A stretch of DNA of 52,481 bases from NCBI GenBank assembly GCA_015057115.1, contig SVEZ01000018.1, positions 1 to 52,481 on the forward strand, written 5' to 3'. Source of the stretch: Lachnospiraceae bacterium (lineage in GTDB: Bacteria > Bacillota > Clostridia > Lachnospirales > Lachnospiraceae). Below are positions 24,446 through 32,862 of this stretch, one piece after another. Under the pieces are notes generated by a model. The model saw only the letters and a program-made list of their open reading frames with translations, was not told the DNA's origin and did no database searches. Made by a program: the position numbers and the translations under genes. Each line of letters starts with the position of its first letter. The first letter of the stretch is position 1.

Positions 24446-25516
24446 TGCCGTTCTGGATTTGACGTGAATCTGCTTCTTAAATCCTTCAAAAGCTGCAGGC
24501 AGACAATACCGCTCTTCCATTTCCGAAACGGATGCAAGTATTGTTTCTTCCGGCAAGACAAGGGTTTCATCCAAACGAACCTCATAACCTTCCATGTGCC
24601 ATTCCACATGGGAAAAAATATGCTTCGCCGGCTCCATTTTCCGTACCTTCAAAGGAGAAAATCCCATAGCCTTTACGGACTGTACCACTTCTTTTTCCGA
24701 TAGGAAACCTTTCTTCCCGGGGAACTCGTACAATCCTGCCAAAAGTCCTGTCTTTCCTCTCTTTGATAAAACCACAAGGTCCTGATAACGCAAAATCAAT
24801 ATGGTTCGATTTTCTATTCGTCGTTCCTTTGCTTTCTGCTTCACCGGGTAAGATTGCATATCCTGGTGCCGATAGCTTTCGCAAAAAACTTTTAACGGAC
24901 AATTCTCACAATCCGGCTGTGCATTAGGCAAACATATACAAGCTCCCAGTTCCATCAGTGCCTGACAAAAATCACCGGCTCTGTCTGGAGGCGAAACTAA
25001 ATCCAGACACCCCTCTACCTGTCTCTTAAAAGATGCCTTTCCTATATCCGTGTTATCTCTGGAAAGACGGGTTACCAATCGAAGTACGTTTCCGTCCACA
25101 GCAACCACCGGTACGCCAAAAGCCTGGCTGGCTATTGCCCTGGCAGTATAATCTCCAATCCCCTTTAAGGAAAGAAGTTCTTCCGTTGTTTCCGGCATCT
25201 TCCCGCCGTATGTGGTCACAATGGTGTTCGCTGCCTCTTTCAGGTTTCTGGCACGATTATAGTATCCTAACCCCTCCCACAATTTCATTAACTCATCCTC
25301 GGGGCATCGCGCCAAATCCTCCACTGAAGGAAGCGCTTTCATAAATCGAAGGTAATATTCTATCACCGCCTGCACTCTGGTTTGCTGAAGCATAATTTCG
25401 GAAACCCAAATGTGATAGGCTTCCCGATCCTCTCTCCAAGGCATCGCCCTTTTATGCTTATCGAACCAGGTTATCGCAGGTTCCACAATCTCTTGAAATG
25501 AAAACTCTGTTATCAT
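24434..25516 (-). CDS. mutY: A/G-specific adenine DNA glycosylase
   Basis: The 360-residue repair enzyme removes adenine mispaired with 8-oxoguanine. Catalytic glutamate E40 lies in SEIMLQQT; the helix-hairpin-helix reads LLSLKGIGDYTARAIAS, and the catalytic aspartate is in VAVDGNVLRL. Four cysteines (ICLPNAQPDCENCPLKVFC) bind a [4Fe-4S] cluster. A Nudix-like C-terminal domain (about 225-345) checks for 8-oxoguanine, with the LAGLYEFPGKK segment. Length is normal. It is divergent from the corC-like gene. Confidence 0.95.
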   Translation of the reverse strand: MITEFSFQEIVEPAITWFDKHKRAMPWREDREAYHIWVSEIMLQQTRVQAVIEYYLRFMKALPSVEDLARCPEDELMKLWEGLGYYNRARNLKEAANTIVTTYGGKMPETTEELLSLKGIGDYTARAIASQAFGVPVVAVDGNVLRLVTRLSRDNTDIGKASFKRQVEGCLDLVSPPDRAGDFCQALMELGACICLPNAQPDCENCPLKVFCESYRHQDMQSYPVKQKAKERRIENRTILILRYQDLVVLSKRGKTGLLAGLYEFPGKKGFLSEKEVVQSVKAMGFSPLKVRKMEPAKHIFSHVEWHMEGYEVRLDETLVLPEETILASVSEMEERYCLPAAFEGFKKQIHVKSRTAKKP

Positions 25517-25597
25517 TGGCTTTTCCTTTCTGCCCCACTCTCCCTATTATAGTGAAACAAACAGGAAACTTCAAGCCCAAACGTACATGCAAAGCAT

Positions 25598-25626
25598 TTG
25601 CCTGCCGCACACTTTCATGTTATAAT
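25598..25626 (+). promoter_or_regulatory. Promoter of the CorC-type gene
   Basis: TTGCCT (25598-25603), 17 bases, TATAAT (25621-25626), 33 bases before the ATG. Confidence 0.8.
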
Positions 25627-25658
25627 AATGGTACGAATATTTTTTAAGGAGGAAGTCT

Positions 25659-26936
25659 ATGGACCCCTATGTCGCGGCGCAGCTAATTTGTTTAATCATT
25701 TTACTGCTTTTATCCGCTTTCTTTTCATCTGCTGAAACCGCTTTTACCACGGTGAGCCTTCTCAAGATGCAATCCAAAGCCGAGGAAGGAAACCGTCGTG
25801 CCAAGCGCGTTCTTAAGATCACAGAAAACAAGAGCAAGATGTTAAGTGCTATTCTTATCGGAAATAATCTGGTTAACATTTCCGCATCCTCTCTCGCCAC
25901 AACGTTGGCGATTTCCCTGTGGGGAAATGTGGGCGCAGGAATTGCTACCGGAATTCTGACTTTGCTGGTACTGATTTTTGGAGAGATTACCCCGAAAACC
26001 ATGGCTACCTTGCAGGCCGAGAAACTGGCGCTTTCCTATTCCGCTCCGGTTTTCATCATTATGAAACTTTTAACTCCGGTTATTTTTCTTGTAAATCAGC
26101 TTGCGCTTATAGTATTACGGCTTTTCCGAATTGACGCCAAAGCCGGAAATGCAGCGCTTACAGAAAACGAACTTCGTACCATGATTAATGTCAGTCACGA
26201 AAGCGGCGAAATTGAAACCGCTTCCCACGAAGTCATTAACAATATTTTTGACTTCCACGACTCACAAGCCAAAGAAGTCATGGTTCCTCGTATTGATATG
26301 ACTCTGGTAGACGTAAACTGCACTTACCGGGAACTTCTGGCTGTTTACAGCGAAGACAAGTTAACTCGAATTCCGGTTTACGAAGATTCACCGGATAACA
26401 TTGTGGGTATTGTCAATATCAAGGATTTACTGCTTGTAGAAGATCGAGAACATTTTTCCATTCGGGACATTATGCGCCCACCGTTCTTTACATATGAGCA
26501 CAAGAACATCGCAGAATTATTCCTGCAAATGCGAGAGGAATCCATTGCCATCGCCATTGTTTTAGACGAATACGGTGATACCGCCGGTTTAATTACTCTG
26601 GAAGATTTATTGGAAGAGATTGTTGGCGAAATCCATGACGAATACGACGACGAGGAAGAACCGATTCTTCAAACGGCTGACTTTGAATACCAGGTTCTGG
26701 GTGCTACCAATCTGGATGATGTTGCCGATGAACTACATCTCCCCATTGAATCCGAAGACTACGATTCTATTGCCGGTTATGTATTCGGTCTCTTAGACCA
26801 TCTCCCGGCTGTGGACGACGAGGTTACTGACGCAAACGGCATTTACTTTAAGGTATTAGATATGGATAAAAACCGAATCAACAAGCTTTTAATTCGAATT
26901 CCCGAAGTTCTTCCTGACGAAGAAACCGAAGAATAG
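25659..26936 (+). CDS. CNNM/CBS-domain transporter (HlyC/CorC family)
   Basis: The 425-residue protein has a CNNM membrane domain with about four helices (FSSAETAFTTVSLLKM, then LIFGEITPKTMA), a pair of CBS domains (about 205-325, PRIDMTLVDV and DEYGDTAGLITLEDLLEEIVG), and a CorC/HlyC C-terminal domain (about 340-415). Members are linked to magnesium or cobalt efflux or homeostasis; haemolysin is a historical name. AAGGAGG precedes the ATG. Transcribed alone, between a good promoter and a strong terminator. Confidence 0.9.
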   Translation: MDPYVAAQLICLIILLLLSAFFSSAETAFTTVSLLKMQSKAEEGNRRAKRVLKITENKSKMLSAILIGNNLVNISASSLATTLAISLWGNVGAGIATGILTLLVLIFGEITPKTMATLQAEKLALSYSAPVFIIMKLLTPVIFLVNQLALIVLRLFRIDAKAGNAALTENELRTMINVSHESGEIETASHEVINNIFDFHDSQAKEVMVPRIDMTLVDVNCTYRELLAVYSEDKLTRIPVYEDSPDNIVGIVNIKDLLLVEDREHFSIRDIMRPPFFTYEHKNIAELFLQMREESIAIAIVLDEYGDTAGLITLEDLLEEIVGEIHDEYDDEEEPILQTADFEYQVLGATNLDDVADELHLPIESEDYDSIAGYVFGLLDHLPAVDDEVTDANGIYFKVLDMDKNRINKLLIRIPEVLPDEETEE

Positions 26937-26941
26937 AATTT

Positions 26942-26990
26942 AAAACAGGCAGTCGACAAATCTTGTATTTGCTCCACTGCCTGTTTTCTT
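26942..26990. terminator. Terminator after the CorC-type gene
   Basis: AAAACAGGCAGT (26942-26953) pairs with ACTGCCTGTTTT (26976-26987), twelve bases, long loop, T-rich tail. It also faces the end of the Tad-like operon. Confidence 0.8.
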
Positions 26991-27002
26991 TTCCTACTTT
27001 TC

Positions 27003-28526
27003 CTACTTTGCCAATACTTTTAAAAGTGTTTCCCAATAGGTTTTTCTACGCCTCCACACAGATTTTTCCGACAAGGTATCTTTATAAGCCTCATTGATAA
27101 ATCGGATTTTTCCTTTTTTCCCAAGGTTCTTCCCCCTTGGGCCGACTATCTTACATTTTAGTTCCTCCTTAACACAATTTCCTCGTCGATCCACCGCTTC
27201 AATGTAAACTTTAATTTCATCCGAACCCTTTGCTTGAAGAAATTTTTCCTCATCAAACCCGACTAAACTCACATGAGGTTCCGTCTCCTCTCTGTCAAAT
27301 TCCAATTCCCCATCTTCCTTGTCTTCCACACGCACAAAATGCTTTAAAAAATCCGGAGTCACTTTTCCTTCCTTTGCCCAGCTTTCCGGAATCAGCACCT
27401 TCGTTGTCACGATCTTCGGCGCATAATCCCAAATGCCATATATTGGAAGTCTCACCTTTTCTTTCTCCTTTTTTAGACTTCCCACTTCTTCTCCTTTTTC
27501 AAACAACTCCTGGCTCACATACTCCTTCTCATTTAGTAAATCCTTTTCCTCTCCCTTTTTCAAAAGACTCCATCCCAAGAAAAAAGCATTTTCCTTGTTC
27601 CTTTCTCCGGGCAAAAAAACAGTTTCATTCACGCTATATTCCCGGCTGCGTTCCAATAAGCTATCCTCCTCCGAGTCATAAAACTCCAAAATCATTTTTT
27701 CAAAAAGGGGCTTCCATTGGGCATAAAGGTCAATCTCTGTTTTATCCTCCCTCACTATTAGTTTCAATTTCTGCCCATCCATATACTCCTCTGTCTTCCC
27801 GTTAACGCTTCCTTTCCACCCTACAAACCGGTATCCACCCCTTACAAAGCGGTTAAGGAATATGTTTCCGGGGACATCGGAATAAAGTGTTTGGGGTGCC
27901 ATATAACCTTCTCCACCTTCACCATGGAACCGCAGGCAATAGCACTTCCGGGACCAGGTAACCCGAATCGTATTACTCCCGGTTACGGTATAGCAGATTT
28001 TTCCTGTACCACCATATCCACCCGGAACCCCTCTCACACTTTCCACAACCATAGATGTGGGCGGTTTTACCAACTTCTTTTCAAACAATTCTCCGTATTC
28101 CGCGATGTACTCTTCCGTTCTATCTGTGTAAGTCGAACCACTTTCCGGATTTTGAACTATGTAGCGAATTGTTTGTTTTAAGATCTGTCTTTCCTCGTAT
28201 ATATCAACCCGCGAGTTCGCCCATACATTGATATAGCCTGCCAGTTTGTCCTTATAGACCGCTTCACCGCCCTTCCATTCTATTATCTGGTACCCGGCTG
28301 AAGGACTCACATGCATATAATAATATCCATCTTCATCCACTTCTACCGTCATTCTCATGGACCTTGCTTTGCGAAAAATTTTCTCATCCGCTCTTCGCTG
28401 ATACCAACATATTGTAATTGCCTGTCTTTTCGTTGGCTTACGTTCTGCCGCATGACTCACATACAATTGGCCAACACACAGCAAAATAGTCAACATAATT
28501 CCTACTCCCCAATATACTCGCCTCAT
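27003..28526 (-). CDS. Secreted InlB-repeat-like protein, last gene of the Tad-like operon
   Basis: The 507-residue product begins with a signal peptide or membrane anchor (VYWGVGIMLTILLCVGQLYV, followed by SHAAE). A repeat like the Listeria-Bacteroides InlB B-repeat sits near residues 225-275 (GGYRFVGWKGSVNGKTEEY, DLYAQW), with a second weaker one near 320-370 (FFLGWSLL, YGIW). The last 130 residues are charged and basic. ATG at 28526 is chosen because AGGAGGAG lies upstream; it starts one base after the preceding stop. There is no LPXTG. An adhesive surface component of the operon's apparatus is plausible but inferred. Confidence 0.7.
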   Translation of the reverse strand: MRRVYWGVGIMLTILLCVGQLYVSHAAERKPTKRQAITICWYQRRADEKIFRKARSMRMTVEVDEDGYYYMHVSPSAGYQIIEWKGGEAVYKDKLAGYINVWANSRVDIYEERQILKQTIRYIVQNPESGSTYTDRTEEYIAEYGELFEKKLVKPPTSMVVESVRGVPGGYGGTGKICYTVTGSNTIRVTWSRKCYCLRFHGEGGEGYMAPQTLYSDVPGNIFLNRFVRGGYRFVGWKGSVNGKTEEYMDGQKLKLIVREDKTEIDLYAQWKPLFEKMILEFYDSEEDSLLERSREYSVNETVFLPGERNKENAFFLGWSLLKKGEEKDLLNEKEYVSQELFEKGEEVGSLKKEKEKVRLPIYGIWDYAPKIVTTKVLIPESWAKEGKVTPDFLKHFVRVEDKEDGELEFDREETEPHVSLVGFDEEKFLQAKGSDEIKVYIEAVDRRGNCVKEELKCKIVGPRGKNLGKKGKIRFINEAYKDTLSEKSVWRRRKTYWETLLKVLAK

Positions 28527-28527
28527 A

Positions 28528-28905
28528 CTACTCCTCCTGAATTTCATAATCAATCACAGCCGTTTGCTTCTCTGTCAGACTCCCCTTTTTTCCAAATGGA
28601 TATCGAAAACTCTCCTCCACAATAACACTCAAGACCCCCTTTTTACACTCTGCTTCCAAAAATCGCACCTGCAGCCTTGAATCCGATGTAATTAACTCCT
28701 CTAGTCGTTCTCGAAAAAAAACTTCCATTTCTTCGCTACTATCTAACCGTTCTTCCAGTACTGCTTCCAATGTGGTTCTTACCGCAAGTCGAACTCCTTG
28801 CTTTAATTCATCCGCCCTGGCATTTCTGGCATCCACACATAACAGCAATTGAAGGAAAAAAATACAAATCATAAAACAAGTTGTTCCATAAATAATGTAG
28901 CGCAT
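28528..28905 (-). CDS. Small membrane-anchored protein of the Tad-like operon (125 aa)
   Basis: A single N-terminal helix (IIYGTTCFMICIFFLQLLLCV) is followed by a soluble part of about 100 residues rich in Glu and Arg (LEAVLEERLDSSEEMEVFFRERLEEL) and a beta-rich end. The layout is that of a pseudopilin or an assembly factor. I do not recognise a named family. AGGAGG precedes the ATG, and the gene ends one base before the InlB-like start, so it is surely in the same operon. Confidence 0.65.
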   Translation of the reverse strand: MRYIIYGTTCFMICIFFLQLLLCVDARNARADELKQGVRLAVRTTLEAVLEERLDSSEEMEVFFRERLEELITSDSRLQVRFLEAECKKGVLSVIVEESFRYPFGKKGSLTEKQTAVIDYEIQEE

Positions 28906-28915
28906 TCCTTACCTC

Positions 28916-29350
28916 CTAATTCGCATACTGTATTACCGGAACACATACTTCATAAAGATATCCTGCCGCTGACACTCTGATTTCATAAATCCCCTCCTTA
29001 ATAAACTTCACTTTCTCACCACTCACCTCGTATGTTTCAGGAAATATTTCTTCAATTTTCACTTTTACACGCCTTCCATTTCTTTTTCTTGCATGAAAGT
29101 ATTTTGTTACATCCACCAACTCCCCTGTTTGAAAACACTGCTCCTCATACGCAAATTCTACACCGCACTCCTTTACCTTCCCCATACCACTTACCTCCAT
29201 TGACCTTTCCAATCTGTTTTCTCGCTCTTTTACAACCTGTCCTATACTTCGAGTCTGCGCATTCTCTCCCGTCAAAAACAACACCAGCAACATTCCCGCA
29301 GACACAACACAGATTAGGACTTGTCCCATATATTCAAAAATCATCTTCAC
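28916..29350 (-). CDS. Membrane-anchored protein of the Tad-like operon (144 aa)
   Basis: The start KMIFEYMGQVLICVVSAGML repeats the pattern of the three short proteins of this operon (charged start, IFE, YG or YMG, then a helix), which suggests common origin. A domain of about 105 residues follows, with beta-rich stretches (RRVKVKIEEIFPETYEVSG, YEIRVSAAGYLYEVCVPVI). The frame opens with GTG at 29350 and has GGTGG upstream; ATG at 29344 is an alternative. It is likely exported or tethered, and may be a larger pilin-like or adaptor subunit. Confidence 0.6.
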   Translation of the reverse strand: MKMIFEYMGQVLICVVSAGMLLVLFLTGENAQTRSIGQVVKERENRLERSMEVSGMGKVKECGVEFAYEEQCFQTGELVDVTKYFHARKRNGRRVKVKIEEIFPETYEVSGEKVKFIKEGIYEIRVSAAGYLYEVCVPVIQYAN

Positions 29351-29362
29351 TCATTACACCAC

Positions 29363-29500
29363 CTAGTAGCACTGCTTTACAATCAAGGTAATGCCCTCCG
29401 TCACCGGACCAAGAAAGAATGCCATATTCATAGTCAAAACCGCCAACGATGCAATACATGCCAACAGCACTCCTCCATATTCTTCAAATATCGTCTTCAT
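29363..29500 (-). CDS. Short one-helix protein of the Tad-like operon (45 aa)
   Basis: A gene of 45 codons starting MKTIFEEYGGVLLACIASLA, then a hydrophobic helix and a short end (VKQCY). A good AAGGAGGAATGAAAC precedes the ATG at 29500. It shares the MK-x-I-F-E-x-YGG start with the peptides at 29515-29619 and 32329-32499. This layout resembles small Flp-type pilins, in which a charged start is followed by one helix. No clear prepilin-peptidase site is visible, so assignment to the pilin class is tentative. Confidence 0.6.
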   Translation of the reverse strand: MKTIFEEYGGVLLACIASLAVLTMNMAFFLGPVTEGITLIVKQCY

Positions 29501-29514
29501 GTTTCATTCCTCCT

Positions 29515-29619
29515 TCAAATACAAATTTCTCCCAATACAAAGCGGAGGAAGGCACAAAATCCTCCGCACATCACCACATATACCATACTCATTCCATAGT
29601 CTTCCAAAATCTCCTTCAT
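29515..29619 (-). CDS. Very short one-helix protein of the Tad-like operon (34 aa)
   Basis: A 34-codon gene starting MKEILEDYGMSMVYVVMCGG and ending GEICI. AGGAGAGG precedes the ATG at 29619, and it ends 14 bases before the next small gene starts. The start is a variant of the MK-x-I-(F/L)-E-x-YG motif. It is too short for most gene callers, but the ribosome site, the tight spacing and the shared start all support it. Probably a membrane miniprotein or mini-pilin. Confidence 0.55.
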   Translation of the reverse strand: MKEILEDYGMSMVYVVMCGGFCAFLRFVLGEICI

Positions 29620-29637
29620 TTCCTCTCCTTTCATCTT

Positions 29638-30000
29638 CTAGGTTGTTGCCGATATGGTCTGCTTCATTTTGGTGTGCAAAGCAGGAATTTCAACCTCATA
29701 GGTAAGGATTACTTGCATTTCATTAATATCACCCTCTATTTCGCCGTCAGTATAAGTTTCGCTACTCCCATCTGTCTTATAAAGCAAAATGGTAAGCTCA
29801 TAGTCCTTCTCTTTTGCCTGTTCACGGCACAATTTCAATGTTTCCCCATCATAATCGCTGTTTAATGCAGCAGATACCACCTCATTGCGAAACTCTTTCG
29901 CCTGTCCCGCCTTGTTATGCACATTTAAAAGATCCATTCCGGTTATGCATAATACCACTACGAAAATCATTGCCACCATGCCCTCTACCACCTGGCGCAT
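29638..30000 (-). CDS. TadE-like pseudopilin (120 aa)
   Basis: The N-terminal helix (MRQVVEGMVAMIFVVVLCITG) followed by a soluble domain of about 90 residues is the form of TadE-type pseudopilins. ATG at 30000 is chosen because GGAGGTGGAAAG lies directly upstream. The domain has a run of acidic and polar residues and a beta-rich end (EMQVILTYEVEIPALHTKMK). In Tad systems such proteins sit beside the main pilin and help assembly. It follows the TadB/C-like gene by 31 bases. Confidence 0.6.
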   Translation of the reverse strand: MRQVVEGMVAMIFVVVLCITGMDLLNVHNKAGQAKEFRNEVVSAALNSDYDGETLKLCREQAKEKDYELTILLYKTDGSSETYTDGEIEGDINEMQVILTYEVEIPALHTKMKQTISATT

Positions 30001-30031
30001 CTTTCCACCTCCCATTTGTCATATACCGGCA

Positions 30032-31354
30032 CTATGTCATACCTAGCTGAGCCAAAAAAGACACCAAAAGCATACTCATATCCAAAATCAACTTAAAGGA
30101 TGCCAGAAGCGTCGGCATCATAAACAAAGCCTGCATCCATGCCACAGAGTTTTCCTGTTTTAAAACAAAAGCCTGTTCTGCCATCCGGTTGCTTCGTTCC
30201 AATAGGTTGCTAAGTTGTTTGGGGGCATCTTTACAGCCCCCACTAGATATTGCAAACAAAAGTTTCATAAACGTAGTTGTTTCCGGTTTTGCAAATTCTC
30301 CCAAAAAATTCATATAGGGTTCGGGCGAATCCGGTTTTTCCTTAAGCTCCGAAAGCATTCGTCGAATATAATAATGCAAAATGGGCGAACGGCCTTTGGC
30401 GCTTTGAGCAATGGCTCCGGCCACGTCCCGATTCTGCAAGAGCAAGGTCATGGTAAGCATCCATCCCGGAAATACTTTTTCCACCTCCTTGTCCAATATT
30501 CTCTTCAACGTACGTCTTCCCAGCCTCTGCTTTCTGTTTAAGTAGCGCAGAAGCTTTTCTTCTACTTCCTCATTAGAGTAGGCTTTCTCTTCCTTCAACC
30601 AGTCCTTTGCGGTAATGTGAATCCCAAGGTACATGATTGTAAAATTTAAAATGATCAGAAATACTGTACCGATATGATACAGTGGATAATCCGTCAGCAT
30701 AGAGCCATCCGGAACCAAATATAGAATGCTGCTGCATAAGAGCATGCCTGCGATACAGGCAAGCAAGATATTGCGCCGTTGTTTTCTGCACTGTTCCTGA
30801 AAAAGATTAATCCGAGTTCGATAACGACGATGCTCCTCCTTCAGCACCGCCACTGCGTCCTCAATTTCGCCTCCTTGTCGCTGTGCTTCCAGCATAAAAG
30901 CATGTAAAATCTTCACCTCTTCCGTAGGATACCCTCTCTCTACCATATATAAGGCATCCTCTTCACTGTTTCCGGTGTATGTTTTCTCCAGGAACTGTAA
31001 TGCCCGCTCCAAAACCTCATGCATGTCTCCTTTCGGGAAAAGACCTGCCGTCTCCTGCAAAGCCAAAGTAATTTCCCTTGTCTTCTCAAAAGCAAATAGC
31101 ATTTGCTGCAGATAATCTGCACAAGCTTCAAAACGTCCATCTTCTTTTTCTTTGCGCCGCCTTTCTCTCCCCAAGAGTAGAAAAAACAGCACCAACCCTA
31201 TCCCTAATACCGGAAGCCAGCCATTCTCAATCCGGTACAAAAGCTTTAATCCGATAAGTGTTGGAATCGCCAACAAAATTCGCTTATTCCAATATTCTTT
31301 CTTCCCGAATTCCCGCTTTATCCAACTTCTCCTGAATCGATGCCGGTATCTCAA
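30032..31354 (-). CDS. TadB/TadC-like inner membrane platform protein (T2SSF family)
   Basis: The 440-residue protein has the type II secretion F-like pattern: an N-terminal pair of helices (about 25-65), a cytoplasmic helical domain (FEACADYLQQMLFAFEKTREI), two helices near the middle (about 205-265), a second cytoplasmic domain with RSPILHYYIRRMLSEL, and helices at the C-terminus. It is longer than a single TadB or TadC. The start is TTG at 31354, with GGAGG six bases upstream, inside the ATPase gene (71-base overlap). It anchors the ATPase and the growing fibre in Tad systems. Confidence 0.75.
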   Translation of the reverse strand: MRYRHRFRRSWIKREFGKKEYWNKRILLAIPTLIGLKLLYRIENGWLPVLGIGLVLFFLLLGRERRRKEKEDGRFEACADYLQQMLFAFEKTREITLALQETAGLFPKGDMHEVLERALQFLEKTYTGNSEEDALYMVERGYPTEEVKILHAFMLEAQRQGGEIEDAVAVLKEEHRRYRTRINLFQEQCRKQRRNILLACIAGMLLCSSILYLVPDGSMLTDYPLYHIGTVFLIILNFTIMYLGIHITAKDWLKEEKAYSNEEVEEKLLRYLNRKQRLGRRTLKRILDKEVEKVFPGWMLTMTLLLQNRDVAGAIAQSAKGRSPILHYYIRRMLSELKEKPDSPEPYMNFLGEFAKPETTTFMKLLFAISSGGCKDAPKQLSNLLERSNRMAEQAFVLKQENSVAWMQALFMMPTLLASFKLILDMSMLLVSFLAQLGMT

Positions 31355-32327
31355 TTGCTTCCTCCTTCTCTCCCCCTACATAAAGCCAGGTCTCATTGTG
31401 ATTATTCTTCCTTCCGTATAGACATATCTGTTCAATACGACGATACAACAATCCCTCCGGGCTCTTCCCAAATCCCAGAAGAATTCCCACATCAATGTCA
31501 TTATAGATTTGATTCTCCATACGCTGCGAATCTCTATAGCTCCCCACCATATTTAGAATTCTTTCCGGAATTTTCCGCGTATCATCCGTATGCAGTGTGG
31601 TTATTCCGCAAATCCCTGTGGACCATGCTTCCAGTAGCTGCCGTGCTTCCCTTCCACGAGCTTCTGATAGCATCAGCCACTTGGGATTTTGACGCAAACT
31701 CGCTTTTATTGCATCTTTGTATGAAAATATTCCTTTCTCTTCATCTTTGTCAACTTTGATTTCCACCACATCTGCTTCCGGATGAATCTGTTTCAAATGC
31801 CATTCCAGATTATCCTCAATGGTAATAATTCGCTCATTCGGAGGAATCTTTCCCGCCAAAAACTTGGCACATTCTGTCTTTCCGCTTCCCGGATTGCCGC
31901 AAATCACAAAGGTAAAATGCGCCCTAACGCAAGCTGTCAAAAACGCCAACATCTCCTTCGTCGCATAGCCGCTATGAATCGCTCCTTCTTCATCAAACCG
32001 TTGTTTCGGAAGGGACTTTCGAATACTAATACTCCGCCCTCCCATACTCACCGATTCATGCAAAATGCTGATCCGAAGATTCTGTGTTTCCGCTTCCAAC
32101 AATGGATTGGATGGATTAAAATTCATCCTCTGCATGGTCGCCACCTTCTGGCAAAATGCTGCTATAAATTCTCTGGAAAGCATTTCAGGAGCACGTTTCC
32201 TAATTCCGGCACCTCTGGTCACCCAAATTTCTCCCCGAATGCAGTCAATATCGGACACTTCCTCATCCTCGACATACTTCCAAAGCGCTCCATACTGTTC
32301 CTTTGTCAGCTCTAACTGTTCTGCCAT
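31284..32327 (-). CDS. CpaF/TadA-like secretion ATPase
   Basis: The 347-residue protein is a hexameric ATPase that powers pilus or secretion assembly. Walker A GNPGSGKT spans 144-151, the Walker B region is near residue 220 (PKWLMLSEARGREA), and the histidine-box TTLHTDDTRKIPERI is near 240. Upstream it has the family's N-terminal domain with NPLLEAETQNLRISI. It is shorter than most CpaF proteins (about 450) because the N-terminal extension is missing. It follows the 56-aa peptide gene by 1 base. Confidence 0.85.
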   Translation of the reverse strand: MAEQLELTKEQYGALWKYVEDEEVSDIDCIRGEIWVTRGAGIRKRAPEMLSREFIAAFCQKVATMQRMNFNPSNPLLEAETQNLRISILHESVSMGGRSISIRKSLPKQRFDEEGAIHSGYATKEMLAFLTACVRAHFTFVICGNPGSGKTECAKFLAGKIPPNERIITIEDNLEWHLKQIHPEADVVEIKVDKDEEKGIFSYKDAIKASLRQNPKWLMLSEARGREARQLLEAWSTGICGITTLHTDDTRKIPERILNMVGSYRDSQRMENQIYNDIDVGILLGFGKSPEGLLYRRIEQICLYGRKNNHNETWLYVGGEKEEAIEIPASIQEKLDKAGIREERILE

Positions 32328-32328
32328 T

Positions 32329-32499
32329 CTACGCTCCTTTTACCACACCCGCTGCCGAAGCAAAATTCTTTACCAAATCTGCCAGCGCCGTATACACCAC
32401 ACCATCTGCTTTTAACAAGGTGCTTACAATGGTCACCAGGGCTAAAACAGCCACAACAGTCAGGATTGCTCCTCCATACTGTTCAAAAATTTCCTTCAT
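32329..32499 (-). CDS. Short Flp-like protein at the head of the Tad-like operon (56 aa)
   Basis: The 56-codon gene starts MKEIFEQYGGAILTVVAVLA, continues as one helix and ends in an amphipathic tail (ADLVKNFASAAGVVKGA). AAAGGAGAAACGGT precedes the ATG. It is the first gene after a long leader, the place of the most abundant subunit, so it is my candidate for the main pilin. Its start motif is shared with two other short genes in the operon. No classical Flp prepilin cleavage motif is apparent, which is unusual. Confidence 0.6.
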   Translation of the reverse strand: MKEIFEQYGGAILTVVAVLALVTIVSTLLKADGVVYTALADLVKNFASAAGVVKGA

Positions 32500-32767
32500 A
32501 CCGTTTCTCCTTTCTCTTTTTTATCCCAACTGCCAAAGTCTATGCGTAAGAGAATAACCAATGTTTCATAGATTACCAAAGATTTTAAAAGGGAGTATAT
32601 TTCATTCTTAACGTTTTCGGTTTTCTTACAACAATTTTTATCACAAACTTTAACAATTACGCGAGGGTTCCTCAGAACCTTGAAAAGATTCTAAGTTTTG
32701 CAATTGAAAACCTATGAAGATTCACAGGTGCCTCTACCGCATTGACTTCGGTAGTTAAGATGAATGT
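32500..32767 (-). promoter_or_regulatory. Long untranslated leader of the Tad-like operon
   Basis: About 260 bases lie between the promoter and the first gene. Visible folds on the minus strand are CTACCG...CGGTAG (about 32757-32737) and GGTTCTGAGGAACC (about 32682-32669). I compared it by eye with cyclic di-GMP and lysine riboswitch cores and found no match. The length suggests RNA-level control of this costly operon. Confidence 0.4.
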
Positions 32768-32796
32768 ATCATACAACAGTTTTCATATTTTGTAAA
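32768..32796 (-). promoter_or_regulatory. Promoter of the Tad-like operon
   Basis: TTTACA (32796-32791), 17 bases, TATGAT (32773-32768) on the minus strand. Confidence 0.65.
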
Positions 32797-32862
32797 TAGT
32801 TTTGTTACAATTTATTCTTTTTTAAGATTTTGTTCGATTCTGTTCTGTCACAGAAAGGGCTT

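Noticed and set aside
32500-32767. Cyclic di-GMP or lysine riboswitch in the Tad-like leader
   Set aside because: The conserved core sequences of these classes were not found on either strand.
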